64,000 nucleotides of DNA, from NCBI GenBank assembly GCA_023678885.1, contig CM042966.1, positions 26,116,028 through 26,180,027 on the forward strand. Reading direction: 5' to 3'. The notes under the pieces are model-generated. The model saw only the letters and a list, made by a program, of their open reading frames with translations, searched no databases and was not told the DNA's origin. Positions 45,898-58,354 of the stretch are shown piece by piece. The translations under genes were made by a program, and so were the position numbers. Source of the DNA: Pogostemon cablin. Taxonomy: Eukaryota > Streptophyta > Magnoliopsida > Lamiales > Lamiaceae. Each line of letters opens with the position of its first letter. Position 1 is the first letter of the stretch.

Positions 45898-46010
45898 CAA
45901 GCCAAGTACATAGTCTTGGGTTTTGATTTAATAATATTATTGAAATTACATGAGGAAAAAAACCAAGGAAAATCCCACAACTTGCCCTATATGGGATGCC
46001 TAACATCTAA
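45898..46010 (-). repeat. Dispersed repeat copy, inverted relative to 49013 and 61304
   Basis: The minus strand of about 45905-45966 reads CCTCATGTAATTTCAATAAT and TTAAATCAAAACCCAAGA, nearly the same as plus-strand DNA at 49040 and 61330. The adjoining CCCACAACTTGCCCTATATG also occurs, with one change, near 14840. Confidence 0.75.
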
Positions 46011-46061
46011 ATTACCCACATGTTTAGATTACATCTAAAATACCCACTTTTAAAGCATACT

Positions 46062-46243
46062 ACTTGAGAAAGTATTACTAATTATAATTATTTATGTAGG
46101 AAAGATATGTCACCCTTATCTTTTAGACATTTCCAGTTGAGAAAATATCATTAATTATTTATGTACGAAGATACGTCACCCTCATCTTTTGGACATTAAT
46201 TTCCACTTGACAAAATATCATTAGTTATTTATGTACGGTGGAT
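46062..46243. repeat. Tandem repeat, about 70-75 bp, three copies
   Basis: TTGAGAAAGTATTACTAATT, TTGAGAAAATATCATTAATT and TTGACAAAATATCATTAGTT begin three successive units near 46062, 46137 and 46206. The first two share TTATGTA, then GTCACCCTTATCTTT or GTCACCCTCATCTTT. The third is truncated. Confidence 0.8.
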
Positions 46244-46249
46244 TTCTAT

Positions 46250-48506
46250 TTTAATATTTTTTATTTGTAATTTTTATCTTTGATCCTTTTTTGTTTTATT
46301 TTAATTTTTTTATCAAAATTTAGTTCAATTTTTTTTTTTACAAATTTAGTTATTTTTGTTCCAAAATTTTGACAAAAAATGACTAAAATTGATAAAATAA
46401 TTAAATTTAAACAAAAATGATCAAAATCAATCCAAAAAAAAAATTAAAAATTAAAAAGAAAAAATAACCAAAATTTGAAATGATCATACTTAACGAATTT
46501 TGATATTTTCCCTATCCAACTCAACATTAATATGCTTTGAATTTAAACAGATCCAGCGGGTCTTCTTCCATGTAACTTGGGCTTGCTTTGATACTGGGTA
46601 GAGATGTGCTTGGGCCCTTTAGTGGGCTTTCATCCAGATCCTTCCTTTCTTTCTCTCCCAAAACCAACTCTATAGTGTTTTAATAGTAGGATAGTGCATA
46701 AAAAATTACAGTTTAATGATATATATTTTTTATTTTTTAGTGAAAAATATTACTCCCTTTCTCTCAAAAAAAAAAAAAATTTTCACAGTTACTCGGAATT
46801 CTACAAAATTTTTTTTACTTGCTTTTAAGAATAATTTGATATTTTTAAGTAATAAATCAATTCTAAAGTTAATTATATGAATTATAAATGGTAACAATTT
46901 TGAATTTAAAGTACTATAAAGTTGTTGGTTTGTTGTTATTTTTTTATTTGGGGGTGTGAATTTTTTTATGGGACGAACAAAATAAAAAATGTGAATTTGT
47001 TTATGGGAGGAGGCGTCTTCGGTGTTGATTATGGTATGCTAAAATACCTTTAGCCTTGTGTAATGATAAGTGCTTGTACAAGAAATAATTGGGCTCCTCT
47101 TTCATTGGCAACAAAAACCCCATAAGATCAAAATCCTAAATCATTGTGTTGACCCGAGAAGATTCACTAAAAATTCCTTTTCCCTTAATTTAGCTTTGTG
47201 TCTATGGTGTTGAGTTTAATAATGAATTTTCAAATTACCAGAGATGAAGAAGAAAATTGTTCAATAGAGACGAAATCGAGAGAGAGATCAATACCCACAA
47301 TTTGTTAATCTAATCTTAATTTATGCTTTACTTTTTAGGAAATTTGAATTTTAGGTATTATTTGATGGGGACACTTCAATTTTTTATATTTAATAGAAAT
47401 ATATTTAAATCTACATATCTCATATATACATTACAATTTTTTTATCAATAGAATATTACGTTGATAAAAACCTTAATTCCATTATTAAATTGGTTTACCA
47501 AGTGATTAATAACAGAATCCGTTGATAAATTTTCGTCGGTAATGTGGTGGTTGGTAAATTTTTAGCAACGACAATTCAATTCTGTTGGTAAATAATTCTG
47601 TTGGTAATCCGTTGCTAATAATTTCGTTATTAATTTATATAATAATTCCGTTGGTATAATAGAGAATAAATCCGTTAGCATTCCATTACTAAAAGAAAAA
47701 TGTCATTTTCTTTGTCAATCCATTGGTAAATATCAATAAATTAATTAAATTACGTTGGTAAATTTCGTTGCTAAAAAATATTTTCTTTGTAGATATAGTA
47801 ATTTAATATTGTGTATTAAATTGTAATAATCTTATATATTTTTAAATGTATGAAAATAGCAAAATACTATTTTTTATTTCAAAAAAAATTATTCATATAA
47901 TTTATCGGCAAATTTTTACTTGTATCCCGTGTTGATAAATCTAAATTTTACTTTTCATTCATAAAATATTATTTTTCAAAGGAGTTCACTCTTAATTATT
48001 ACATTTGTTCAAGTTTTGATGTGTTAGTAAATTTTTTATGTTTATATTGAAATGAATTTAGTTTATTATTTAAAAGAGTATAAGTTTATTATATTAATTA
48101 AAGGGTAATATTTTATGTTACAAAAAGTAAAATTTGATTGTAGCGGTAAAAAAAGTTCACAAGTGATAAATTTAATTTATTGAATTATAATTGAATATTA
48201 ATACAAAATTACAAATGCTAAGTTAATTAAAAGACAAATTAATTATACGTTGAGCATGTTATGTATATATATATTATGAATATAGGTGTTATACTTAATA
48301 ATTACTCCATTCCATTTTAATTTTTACATTTTTCTATTTTGGACGTTTTATTTCAATATTTACGTTATCTTTTTTTGGTATATGAGATCCAGCTTAATTA
48401 TGTGACAGATTATTAATATGTTATTTGGTTTAATTTTTGTTTTCCAATTATTTAAAATTTTAGAAAATAAAAATGTCCTGTTGATATTAAAATAATATTT
48501 AATTTG
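46250..48506. other. AT-rich non-coding region with CGTTGGTAA motif cluster
   Basis: No gene is supportable. Segment 46534-46710 is shared with 62690-62862. Between about 47455 and 47790, variants of CCGTTGGTAA and CGTTGCTAA occur repeatedly in both orientations, like subterminal repeats of a DNA transposon; no ends were found. Confidence 0.55.
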
Positions 48507-48970
48507 TTGATTCACCTGCCATCAGGGCGCCATGTCATTGTCCCGGTCGAAAATTGGTGATTCCGATTGTCACGTGACAATCACATGCCGTTTTCCGATG
48601 ATTTTAGTCTTTTCCGACGAAAATAGGACGTGTTTGGTCATATTTCTTCACTGGTGGGACTAAATTGACAAACTTATCTTTATTTGGATGAAAATAGATA
48701 ATGAGGAATGTTATGCGACTAACTAGGTTTTTATCCCGCTGACTCACCTGCCATCAGGGCGACACGTCATCATCCCGGCCGGAAATCGACGATTCCAGTT
48801 GTGACGTGGCCATTTTCCGGTGATGTCAGCGTTTTTCGGCGAAAATAGGACGTGTTTGACCCTATTTTTTAATCAGTGAGACTAAATTGATAAACTTATC
48901 TTTATTGGAATTAAAATAGACCATAAGAAAGGTTATGTGACAAAAATGATTTTTATCCCCACAAATCAGT
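48507..48970. repeat. 232-bp tandem duplication
   Basis: Two units begin TTGATTCACCTGCCATCAGG (about 48507) and CTGACTCACCTGCCATCAGG (about 48739). Both contain GAAAATAGGACGTGTTTG and AAACTTATCTTTATT and end near TTTTTATCCC. They are diverged, with indels in the middle. Confidence 0.85.
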
Positions 48971-49012
48971 TGTTTTTTTTGTCCAATTCTTCCTTGCGAG
49001 GGTTTCTTTCCT

Positions 49013-49128
49013 CAACTTTTCTTTATTGCAAGTTGGTTTTTTCCCTCATGTAATCTCAATAATATTATTAAATCAAAACCCAAGATACACACACATGAAT
49101 TATGAATATTCTCGATTTATTTATTAAA
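49013..49128 (+). repeat. Dispersed repeat copy
   Basis: About 110 bp from CTTTATTGCAAGTTGG through ATTATTAAATCAAAACCCAA to CGATTTATTTATTAAA. It is nearly identical to 61304-61416 and partly to the reverse complement of 45905-45966. Confidence 0.88.
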
Positions 49129-49403
49129 ATATATACCGGTGCTTAAATAAAATTCACTGGGAGTTAAACAATTTTTTTAAAAAAAATATATTAATATTAT
49201 TATTAGTAGTATTTCTATTTGGAGAAATTCTATATTGAGACAAATATTTGTGATATGAGTTGTGAGATGTGCCGACCTATTATTAAAATAGGTTTATTAT
49301 ATAAGTAAAAAATATTTAATAACAGTTAAAGTTTGTTGGTGGTGAATCATAATATAATAACCTAAAATTATACTTTAATGCATCATTATCATAATTTTAA
49401 AAA

Positions 49404-50565
49404 GGGTTATTTCCTTAAAAATTCACCACTTTTTTGGGAATTTTCATATCTATCACGTTCTTTTATTTTTTGCAATTCAATGCACAATCTGTTTTACTTT
49501 CTCAATTCAATTCATAACTCAATTTTCCGGCAAAATTTTGATAATGTGGCAGCCGAAATTATCTCTCATACCATGTCATCAGATACATCAGCTGGCCAGC
49601 TGACCACCGACACCGCTTCGTGTCGCCGACGCGCCTAATCGGCCACCTCTCGCCGATGCGCCTGATCGGCATAAAACAAACTTTAATTACTTGAAATAAA
49701 CATTACAGATCTGCTAAAGATTCATCAGCAAAATCTATCTACAGAATAATATAACACACAGACATACACAAAGGCCAAAAAGCCGTGATGTTTTGACTAT
49801 AACAACAGCCAAATCTATATTGATGAGGACTAATTCTACTCACAACAAGTAATGAAATTAGAAGAAAAAAGAATAATAAGATTAAGTTCTCAATTGATTA
49901 CACACCAGGAATAGGGGCAAGGAGCTAAAATCCAATTTATATGGGGTTTTAATTTTTTTTAATTTAATTCCTTTTCTCTTTTTCTTGGTTTTGTTTGGGG
50001 GAGGGGGAGGGGGGACAGGGAAGGGGGAAGGCTTGGCTGGAATATGCCGCCGTCAGCAGCTTGCTTTGCGGCCAATGGCATCCACTGAAAAATCTAGTCT
50101 TCCCCTACTGAAAAGTTGTCCTCGCCATCGTGCCGTCCACACCATGCCGGATCTGCCGTTGCCGCGCCGCCATTCCACTGGAGACACGGATCCACCGAGA
50201 GCCCCGTCTAAAATTAAATGGCCACACAAAAATCATGTTGTCGCCTGAAAATGTGAGCCCGGCCGCCAGTTTCGTCACCATGGGTGCCCGTGCAGCAAAC
50301 TCCGTCGGAATAAATGTCGTCGCCAACGCTGGAGAACTTTCTTTGTCATTCTCCGCGGCTGCAGATGAAGAGCCATGGCCTGCCAGCTGATGTGTCTAAT
50401 GACATGGTAAGGGATGGCTGCCACATCATCAAAATTTTGATGGAAAATTGAGTCATTAATTGAATTGAGAAAATAAAACAGATCATGCATTAAATTGAAA
50501 AAAATAAAAGAATGTGATAGATTTGAAAATTCCTAAAAAGGTGGTGAATTTTTAAGGAATTAACC
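49404..50565. mobile_element. Non-autonomous MULE-type element with about 200-bp inverted repeats
   Basis: The left end GGGTTATTTCCTTAAAAATT and the right end, read inward, GGTTAATTCCTTAAAAATT start inverted repeats of about 190-210 bp reaching to ACATCAGCTGGC. TTTTAAAAA, 9 bp, is duplicated at 49395-49403 and 50566-50574. No transposase is present. The interior at about 49990-50390 is GC-rich and gene-like (open on the minus strand from 50326 to 50105). This is a second Pack-MULE candidate, with ends unrelated to those at 24590. Confidence 0.85.
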
Positions 50566-50574
50566 TTTTAAAAA

Positions 50575-51080
50575 ATATATTTTAACTACTAATAAGTATA
50601 TTTGGGTTCAAAATAAATAAATAATAATTGTTGTTTTTCTTTTCTCCTATTTTTTGTTATTTTCTTCTCCTTCTCTCTCGCCTCTTTTGTTCTTTATTTT
50701 CTTCTTGTGATCGATCATTTTTTGTGTTGTTACTATGTGCTTTTGTGTGGAGAAATATTTAGGTGGGTTAAAAAATTGTATTGGGTGAGCTTAGTAAAAT
50801 AGGCTGTTATTTGGGCGGTTAGAATTAGTGGGGTATAAATTTAGGAGTGGGCCTAATTAAATGGTATATTTTTTTAAGATTCGTGTGCCTTTAGTAAATT
50901 ATCAGATAGCAATAGCACAGTGCATTATTAAAATATAACAAGTTTGGGTACGGCTGTCTTACAAAAACATGTCTCACATGAAAGGTTGAAATAGTTCTTA
51001 TACCTAAAAAGTAATCGTAAAAAAAAAAAGAAAAGAAAAGAAAAAACAAGAAGAAGACTGATGTGAAAAATTGTTAGCCC
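50575..51080. other. Non-coding stretch
   Basis: T/C-rich near 50630-50720 and AT-rich after that, with an A/G-rich run at 51019-51056. I see no gene. Confidence 0.6.
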
Positions 51081-51304
51081 TGAGGGTTGACCTAGGGGTA
51101 AGAGATTGAGGTGTCTTAATGTGAAATTCCCTGAGTTCTCAAGTTCAAAACCCACGGGTGCAATTAACAACTGTGAGGCAAATCTATATAGAGCGTAAAA
51201 CTTTGGTTGGTTCTGGCTTCCCCGGATTAGTGTGCTTTGACTTGAAATGAGTGTTCCCACTAGTGGATGATGTCAGTCTATACAGAGTGTAAAACTCTGG
51301 TAAG

Positions 51305-53237
51305 TGTTTGACTATTTTTTAATACGCACGAGCAAGAATACTCGATCGTTGTAGAAGTATATCCCAAGAAATAAAATTATCGAACCATAAAGGAGTTAGG
51401 TTTGGACTAGTAAAATAAGTGAGCTCATGTTTAAGTTACTTTTGTAAGGATGATTGGGGATTTTGAGTATGATTATAAAATAAACAATTAAAGCAAGTTA
51501 ACAAGAGAACAAAATAACAAATATGAGAAATGACAAATAAAGATAGCTAACAATAAATGGGAATAGGTGCTAAAGTTCAAGTAGGAAACAACATGGGATT
51601 AGAAACATCCAAGCACACTCAATTCATATTATCATGAAAAAGGAATTCAACTCAATTGATGTAGATTAAGGGTGATCACGATTATATCCTAAGCTTCCTT
51701 TCGGGTTACAAAGATTGTTGATCCACTAAAGACTCCAAAAAGCACTTAAGATCAAAGCCCAATATTAACATCTTCCATCTAGGTACTAATTAACTCACAA
51801 TTCTCCCTTAGAAGGTACTAATTAGAATTAACTCTCCCTTTTTGTGTACTAAAGCTAACGAATGGATTGGTTCCCCTCATCCAGTTCAAATATCCTCTCG
51901 GTCAAATCCAAGCTCGATGTCTATTCATGCATTTCTAATACTTAAGAGGGTCTTTTCCGTCTCACTCCAAGCAATATACACATGAACATTATAATAGCAC
52001 TTAATTATCATAAATCATCCATTCATCAACAATCCATTAAACCAATAATCATTCATGAATAACAAATCATGTCATCACAACATCAAACAAGTAAAACCCA
52101 TGAATAGAAACCAACATCAATTAAGTCAAAAACTAATTTAATCCACATGATAATATAAATCTAATGTGCTCTTCATGTCCCTAATCCCACTAGAGGGGTT
52201 AGCCTAATATGATAATTGAAACAAAATACATGAATGATATATTACACATACCCATAGTTTTAAATCCAAATGAAAAACAAAAGAGATGTAAATCTTCTCT
52301 AACAATTCATTGTAGAGAATTTTCAACACTCATTGATCTCCACCTCTAGCTCTTGAATTCTTGAGGTCTTTAACACCCAAATGGAAGGGATGAAGATGGT
52401 GGTAAAAAATGGAAGAAATGGTGTGTGATCTAGGTGTAGGAGTGAAACCCTTGTATGGGATATCCAATCTCTCTTCAAATGTTGAACTTGAAGCTATTTA
52501 TACCCTCTCCAAGTTGGGCCATGAATTTAATATCAAATGGATTTTTTACACACACTTACATACATTGGCAGGTGAAAATCCGGATTTATGGCCAAAAATT
52601 ACCTTACTCGAGTTGGCCTTCCCAACTCGAGTTAGAAACACGATTCGAGTTGCTTGTAATATAGCTCGAGCTAACATAGCTCGACTCGTGTTGGCTACTC
52701 GTGCACTCGCTTGTTCGGTCATGTTGCGAGGCTTTGAAACTGAAAATCCCACGGAAGGTAGCTCGACTCGAGCTAGCAACTCGAGTTAGCTCACTGTACA
52801 AATTTTGTTCATTCCCCTGCTCCTAGCTCGACTCGAGTTGCAAGTCGAGTTGGACCTTGCAACTCGAGTAAGCTCTCTGGACGATTCTTGGACCTCAACT
52901 CGACCTTCTCCCAACTCGAGTTGCAAGTCGAGTTGGACCATGCAACTCGAGTTGGGTCTCTGGACAATTCTTGACATTTTTCAGACCCAGCACTGGTCGT
53001 GTTGGCAACTCGAGTTGCAGCAACTCGAGTTGGGTCCCGGCAGCCCCGTTTTTTGCTCTTTTCAGCTCTCGTTCCATTTTTAATTCATTTTCACCTGTTT
53101 TAAATACGTTTAAGCTCATTCACACACATTTTCATGAAAACACATAACATAACCAAATAATACATAAAATACGAATAAAATAATACGAAAAGACATACAA
53201 AAAGACACTAAAATCTAGGTGAAAATAGCGACAATCA
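51305..53237 (-). repeat. 3' LTR of the Athila-type element
   Basis: 1,933 bp, TGTTTGACTA to GCGACAATCA as written on the plus strand. It contains a CTCGAG palindrome array at about 52605-53035 and a TATA core near 52494-52504 (minus strand). Confidence 0.93.
52605..53035. repeat. CTCGAG palindrome array in the 3' LTR
   Basis: About twenty TCGA-centred motifs occur, many extended to CAACTCGAGTTG, CAAGTCGAGTTGG or GCTCGACTCGAG. Each is self-complementary, and they are spaced about 10-50 bp apart. The same array is present in the other LTR (59670-60105). The short open frames over it come from the repeat. Confidence 0.88.
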
Positions 53238-53256
53238 AACCCCCCAAACTTAAAGT
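53238..53256 (-). promoter_or_regulatory. Polypurine tract of the Athila-type element
   Basis: On the minus strand ACTTTAAGTTTGGGGGGTT ends exactly at the 3' LTR start TGATTG. This G-run position fits plus-strand priming. Confidence 0.75.
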
Positions 53257-55386
53257 GTTGTTCATCCCCGATCAACAAAAATGACAAACCAAGAGGAGAA
53301 ATTTTCACCTAGAAAAAGATTTAAGCGAACATAAGCAATAACACATCTATAGCGATAATAACTACAAACTATGCTAAGTCATCCTACAACATTAAAATCA
53401 TAACATGAGGAATTAACAAGTTCAATCACAAGAAAATAAAGTGTAATATAGTCCCTTTTTAGTCCAAACCTCACATATGTTATCAATTTCACTCAACAAT
53501 CTATGATGTAGGGTTAAGCAACACTCATCAATCGATTGGCTTGACTCGCTATAAGCTTGCTCGTGGACTACATTCACAAACCTCCAAAATTTCAATTAAT
53601 TATCAAAAAAGTCTTTAATTAAGGATGTAATGATAGACTCTTTGGTAGGGTAGGAAGTATATGGATAAGAGTGACTAATCATGTGTAAGTAATAGAAGAG
53701 ATGACCAATTTTCTCAACCTCTTCACTTTCCTTTCTTCCTTTCTTATCTTTACAATCTCAAGCACTATTCGTTAACTTTTGTTGGATTGAGCTTCTTTTG
53801 ATGTATGCTTCCTTTCTTTGAATTTTGTTTACTTGAGCATTTTGATTTGCTTTACTCTTTCTCTTGCTTTGAGGATGCATGTGCATTCTTGTTGTTGCTC
53901 TTTTCATCATTTTTCTTGCTTGTTTACCATGTCATTTTCTTCTTTTCCTAATCAATCAATCCTTTCTAGCTACCATCTCCTCCATCATCCACACAAAGGT
54001 ATATATAGGCTTGAGTGGGTAATTAAGGCTTGTAATGTGCTAAATTCACAAGAAATAGGCTTATAGGCTCAAAGTGGTTGACTAGGGATGATGTTCAAGG
54101 TAAGAACATGTATGGTACCAACTTCAAATAACAAGGATGGTCTTAGATCGTATCGTTAATCTCCACTAATCGGGCTCGTTCCTATAATCCTTGAGCAAGT
54201 TCTAACTTATCAAACACAATCGATCCACTCATGAATAAATAACATGCATGCACGGTTGAGGCTCAAATTCTCACAAGCTTATGCTTGGACCTTAAGGACT
54301 TATTACACCACATTCATCTCAAAATTGAACAAGTTAAGTAAAACATGTCACAATTTGAAATTGTAAAGATTCTTAATCATAATTTGTCATCACTTATCAC
54401 AACAACATGCCATTACTCACATTCAAAAATAGCTCACGACATCCCAAAATAAACCACAAAACATCCCAAGACAAAATTAAAGATACACACAAAACATAAA
54501 AATAAGGACTCAACAAACAAGACACAACAAAAATACATAACATGCAAAAATACAAATTACATCCATACATAGCTAATAAAACACACATTCATATCATCCA
54601 TGATCAATTAAGCTCACAAGCATCCCCATCATTGATTGAAAATTGAAATACTAAATTACGAAAGTAAACCTCTCACAAACATAACAAATGAAGTGGCATG
54701 CTAATCACAACAATCCAAGTCAAAATCAATTCATGTCAAGTAATTAAAAGTTATAAGGTGTAGAGTACTCCCTCAATGGGCATTTGGTAGTGAAAAACAT
54801 TAGCTCCGAGCTCCATTCATGTTTCCAATACCCTTCATTCATGTTCAAACACTCAACAGCACCATTAGCTCAACGTTTCCATTAAAAATATGGACTATCA
54901 TGCACTTCAACACAACCAATCATACCAAAATCAAACCAATGCTCATTAGGAAAATTTAAAATTTACCCAATTTTACGAGAAGACCTCTCATCATAATATC
55001 AATCATACTCAAGTGGTGAGTCACACCATGTACTCTTCTCCCAAACTTAAATTGAAACAAGAGTTGAGACTTAAGTTTGCAAAAAGTGGTGAGACTTACC
55101 CTTGTAGTTTCCATTGATGATCTTCTTGTGGAGAAGCATATGCATCCAAACGGATCAAGTTATGTCCACCACGCACTAGTCTCCCCCCCAAACTTAACTC
55201 GAGACAAGAGTTGAGAATTAAGTTTGCAACAATTAGTGTGATATCCATACTCGAATCCATGAAACACTTCTCTTTTCTTCAATGCGCATTTTTCTCCATG
55301 AGCACAATCCATCTACAGGCCAAAAATTGCAAAACAACAACAAAACCACAATCTTTATTGAAAACACTAAATAAAGCAATAAAGAT
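53257..55386. other. Non-coding interior of the Athila-type element
   Basis: Where pol would be expected in a full Athila there is AT-rich sequence with frames of under about 85 codons and no RT (YxDD), RNase H or integrase motif. Cytosine-rich CTCCCCCCAAACTTAA-type blocks (55030-55060, 55180-55230) repeat the polypurine-tract neighbourhood. Confidence 0.75.
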
Positions 55387-55416
55387 AATAATGGGTTGCC
55401 TCCCATTAAGCGCTGC
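55387..55416 (-). other. GGGAGGCAACCC motif typical of Athila/Tat elements
   Basis: On the minus strand CGCTTAATGGGAGGCAACCC lies after the protease region. A similar block (GCGCT...GGGAGGCAACCC) is a recurring landmark in Athila and Tat elements, usually beyond the pol stop. Its presence here shows where pol has been lost. Confidence 0.65.
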
Positions 55417-55814
55417 GTTTAATGTCTTCAAGCTAGATGGAGTGCAAGATCATGGAACCAAAGAGTGATCCCTCTTTCCTCATCTTCACTTCGAGAAATT
55501 GCTTGGTTCTTTTCTTTTCCATTAACATGATTTCTCCATTCTTGCTTATAATCATCAAATCATCCGGAAGAATTGTGGATGGAAATACTTCTTCACCATA
55601 AGGCCAATGAAATTCTCCCTTATCAACCTTCCATTCGATGTCCGAGTCCTCATTCCTATAAATATCAAGAAAAGACAAGTTAAGATTAAAATATTCAATA
55701 TAATCATGGAAAAGAGAATTAGAAGATTTAAAAGAGTAAGAATTTTCAAATTCATGAAGATCCTCCGGAGGTATGATTGGAGGCTTGAGGTAAGAATCAT
55801 CCTTCTTTCTTGCT

Positions 55815-56621
55815 TTGTTACACTCTTTTCACATCAATATGAGCCTTTCCCGTGGCTAAGAATGGTCTTCTCAAGATCAAAGGTGTTTAAGGATCAACTT
55901 TCATTTCCAAGACAACAAAATCCACCGGAAAGGTCAACTTCTTCACTTCAACCACTACATCCTCCACCACCCCTAAGCGCTTAATAGTTGATCCGTCCGC
56001 CACTTGAAGGCATGTAGTGGAAGACTTGAGCTCTCCAATATCCAATTCTTCAAAGAGAGAATGAGGCATAACATTCACACTAGCTCCCAAGTCACACAAT
56101 GCATTAACAACCTTCTTTCCTTCAACTTCACAAGGTATGATGAATTTTCCCGGATCACCAACTTTCATAGAAGACTCCTCATGTAATGGTTTATTTTTTT
56201 CAACTAGCTTCGCTTTCTTTCTCTCCTCATATTTCTTCTTCAAAGTTTCAACAAACTTTTGAAATTCCTCCATCTTTTCTTTTTTAACAAATCTTTGAGG
56301 GTAAGGGATTGGATAAGGAGTAATTGGAATTCCCCAATAATCATGTTCATATTCTTCTTCATTTTCCTTTTTCTCCTTAGCCTTTTTCCACTTAGGTATG
56401 TGCTCTTCTTTCAATTTCTTCCTCTTTTCTTCTAACTCAATTTCTACTCTTTTTGCTTCTTCTTTTTCTTCATCCACCGTGCAATCCACAAACCCTTCTT
56501 CAACCAATCTATCATCTTTCACCTTTATGCACATGCAATGCTCTTTTGGATTTATTTCCGTGGTAGATAGAAATTTTCCTTGTTGGTGTTGGGATCCCAC
56601 GGAAGAAGCAATTTGCCCCAT
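55815..56621 (-). pseudogene. Athila-type aspartic protease with gag-PR linker
   Basis: After a long, charged, Lys/Glu-rich linker (KKLKEEHIPKWKKAKEKKEN), the protease core begins near 56180. The active-site-like triplet is in NALCDLGASVNVMPHSLF, with DLG where DTG or DSG is usual; DLGAS is normal for Athila proteases. LQVADGSTIKRLGVVEDV and FPVDFVVLEM follow. A stop at 55887 precedes an LRRPFLATGKAHIDV-like end (about 55815-55875), which still fits the family. The frame is continuous upstream to the stop at 56628. Confidence 0.8.
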
Positions 56622-56627
56622 TTGATA

Positions 56628-58098
56628 CTAAAAAACTCTCATCCTATTGTCAGATTTCTTCTCATTTTCCTCCATTCTAACCTCAATCTTAGCATCTCTT
56701 TTTTTCATGTAAGTCCTTGTATCTTTCATGAATGCTAACAATGTCTCTTCCAATGACGATTTACCTTCTCCATTGGGCGGCTTAGCACTCGGATCGAATC
56801 CCGGAGGAAATGCCATGGCGGCTTGAGTATTAGAGTAGGAAAGATTATCATGCTTCCTTGGAGCTTGATAATTTCCTCATTGAAAATTTCCTTGATTAGA
56901 AGGATAGTTACCTTGAAAATTTCCTTGATGTTGGAACCTTGGTAATTTCTCCAATCTAAATAGGCAACATCCTCTACACTTTTCATAACGTTTCCCTCTT
57001 CATTCAAATTAACAATTGTACTCCCCCCTTGACTTACTCCTTGAGTGATCAAATTCAATTGCTTTGTTAAAGCATGGATGCCCTCATTAAATTCTTTCAT
57101 GCCTTCACTTTGGAACACCTCTCTCTTCACTTCATTAGCACTTTCCACTTGAGCTACCTTTCCAAATGCATAACCTCTCATTACTCGCTCGGAAGGACAT
57201 TGATAAGCATTCATTGCAATGTCTTCAAAAATATCCATAGCTTTCATAGCATCCACTCCAAATATAGACCCTTCGGATGAGGCATCTACATACATCCGAT
57301 GTTGTTCACTCAACCCTTGATTGAAGAAAGCCACTTGTTGATTCTCATGAAAGTCATGTTGAGGACACTTTCGTAACATCTCTTTGTAGTGTTCCCATGC
57401 TTCATAGAAGCTCTCATTCGGAAGTTGCCTAAATTGAGTGATAAGGCTTTTCAATTGGAGAGTCTTCGAAGGAGGAAAATACTTGTTTGGGAACCTTTGC
57501 TCAAGATCTTCCCATGTATTACAACTTCCCAATGGAATTGTATTATACCATACTTTAGCCTTGTCTCTTAAAGAAAAAGAGAACAACCTCATTCGAATAA
57601 TATTTTCCGACACTCCATTCATCTTGATGGTATTTGCAACCTCCAAGAAAGTAGCTAGATGAGCATTTGGGTCTTCAAGAGGACCTCCCCCAAACTGATT
57701 TGCTTTGACCATATTGATCAATCCGGTCTTAATTTCAAAATTGCTGGCTTGAACCGGAGGAACCATATTATGCACGGCTCTCGGCTGGAAGTAATCCCGA
57801 ATTGCTTTAGGTCTTGGCCTCTCTTGAGGTATTTGCACATTTCCTTGCCTAGCTTGGTTATTGAACATATTAACTATCTCTTGGATATTTCTACGAACAT
57901 GTGGTTGTGCCTCTTATTGTTGGAGTATCCTTTGAGCTTCTTGATTGACAAGCAATTGCATATATTCTTGGTTTTGAGCAATGAAATTCCTAAATATCTC
58001 CGGTTGATTCTCTTGCACTCCTTCTTGTACCCCCCTTTGATCTTGTAATGGATCTTGGATGGGTTATGATTAACATTAGCTCCACGTTGGTTCTCCAT
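56628..58098 (-). pseudogene. Athila-type gag, 377-codon core with breaks at both ends
   Basis: The main frame (57868-56735) has the Athila gag core: ANQFGGGPLEDPNAHLATFL, RMRLFSFSLRDKAKVWYN, TWEDLEQRFPNKYFPPSKT, FRQLPNESFYEAWEHYKEML and CPQHDFHE. Upstream the same register holds gag-like codons to about 58040, with one TAA near 57916. The likely start, MENQRGANVNHNP at 58098, is in another frame, so a frame change lies near 58040. Downstream a frame change near 56750 moves into MKKRDAKIEVRMEENEK, which ends at the TAG at 56628. Gag would form the particle and package RNA. Confidence 0.85.
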
Positions 58099-58328
58099 AT
58101 TTTCTTTTTTAGCTTTTCGTCTCTCGTTTCCTTTGTTGTGCGGTCTTTTCTATCTCCAAATTCAAAGGAACAATCAATTGATTTCCCTTTGATCTTGTGA
58201 TCATAAAACACCTACGAAAATTCAAAGAGTGAGACCACAATCAAAAATAGGAAATAAAATAAAATAAAAAGTATCCTTATCAAGAACAACTAAAACAATA
58301 ACACAGTATTCCACTAATCCGTTAAACT

Positions 58329-58348
58329 CCCCTTTGGCAACGACGCTA
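58329..58348 (-). promoter_or_regulatory. Primer binding site (tRNA-Asp type, diverged)
   Basis: On the minus strand TAGCGTCGTTGCCAAAGGGG lies 6 bp inside the 5' LTR. It resembles the Athila tRNA-Asp site TGGCGCCGTTGCCGGGGA, with changes near both ends. Confidence 0.72.
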
Positions 58349-58354
58349 ATTTCT

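Noticed and set aside
52546..53119. Overlapping Ser/Arg/Leu-rich frames on both strands, repeated at 59608-60213
   Set aside because: They are by-products of the CTCGAG palindrome array, which reads open in several frames.
53257..55386. Hidden reverse transcriptase or envelope-like gene in the Athila interior
   Set aside because: I looked for YxDD, RNase H and integrase boxes and for long frames with membrane segments on both strands and found none.
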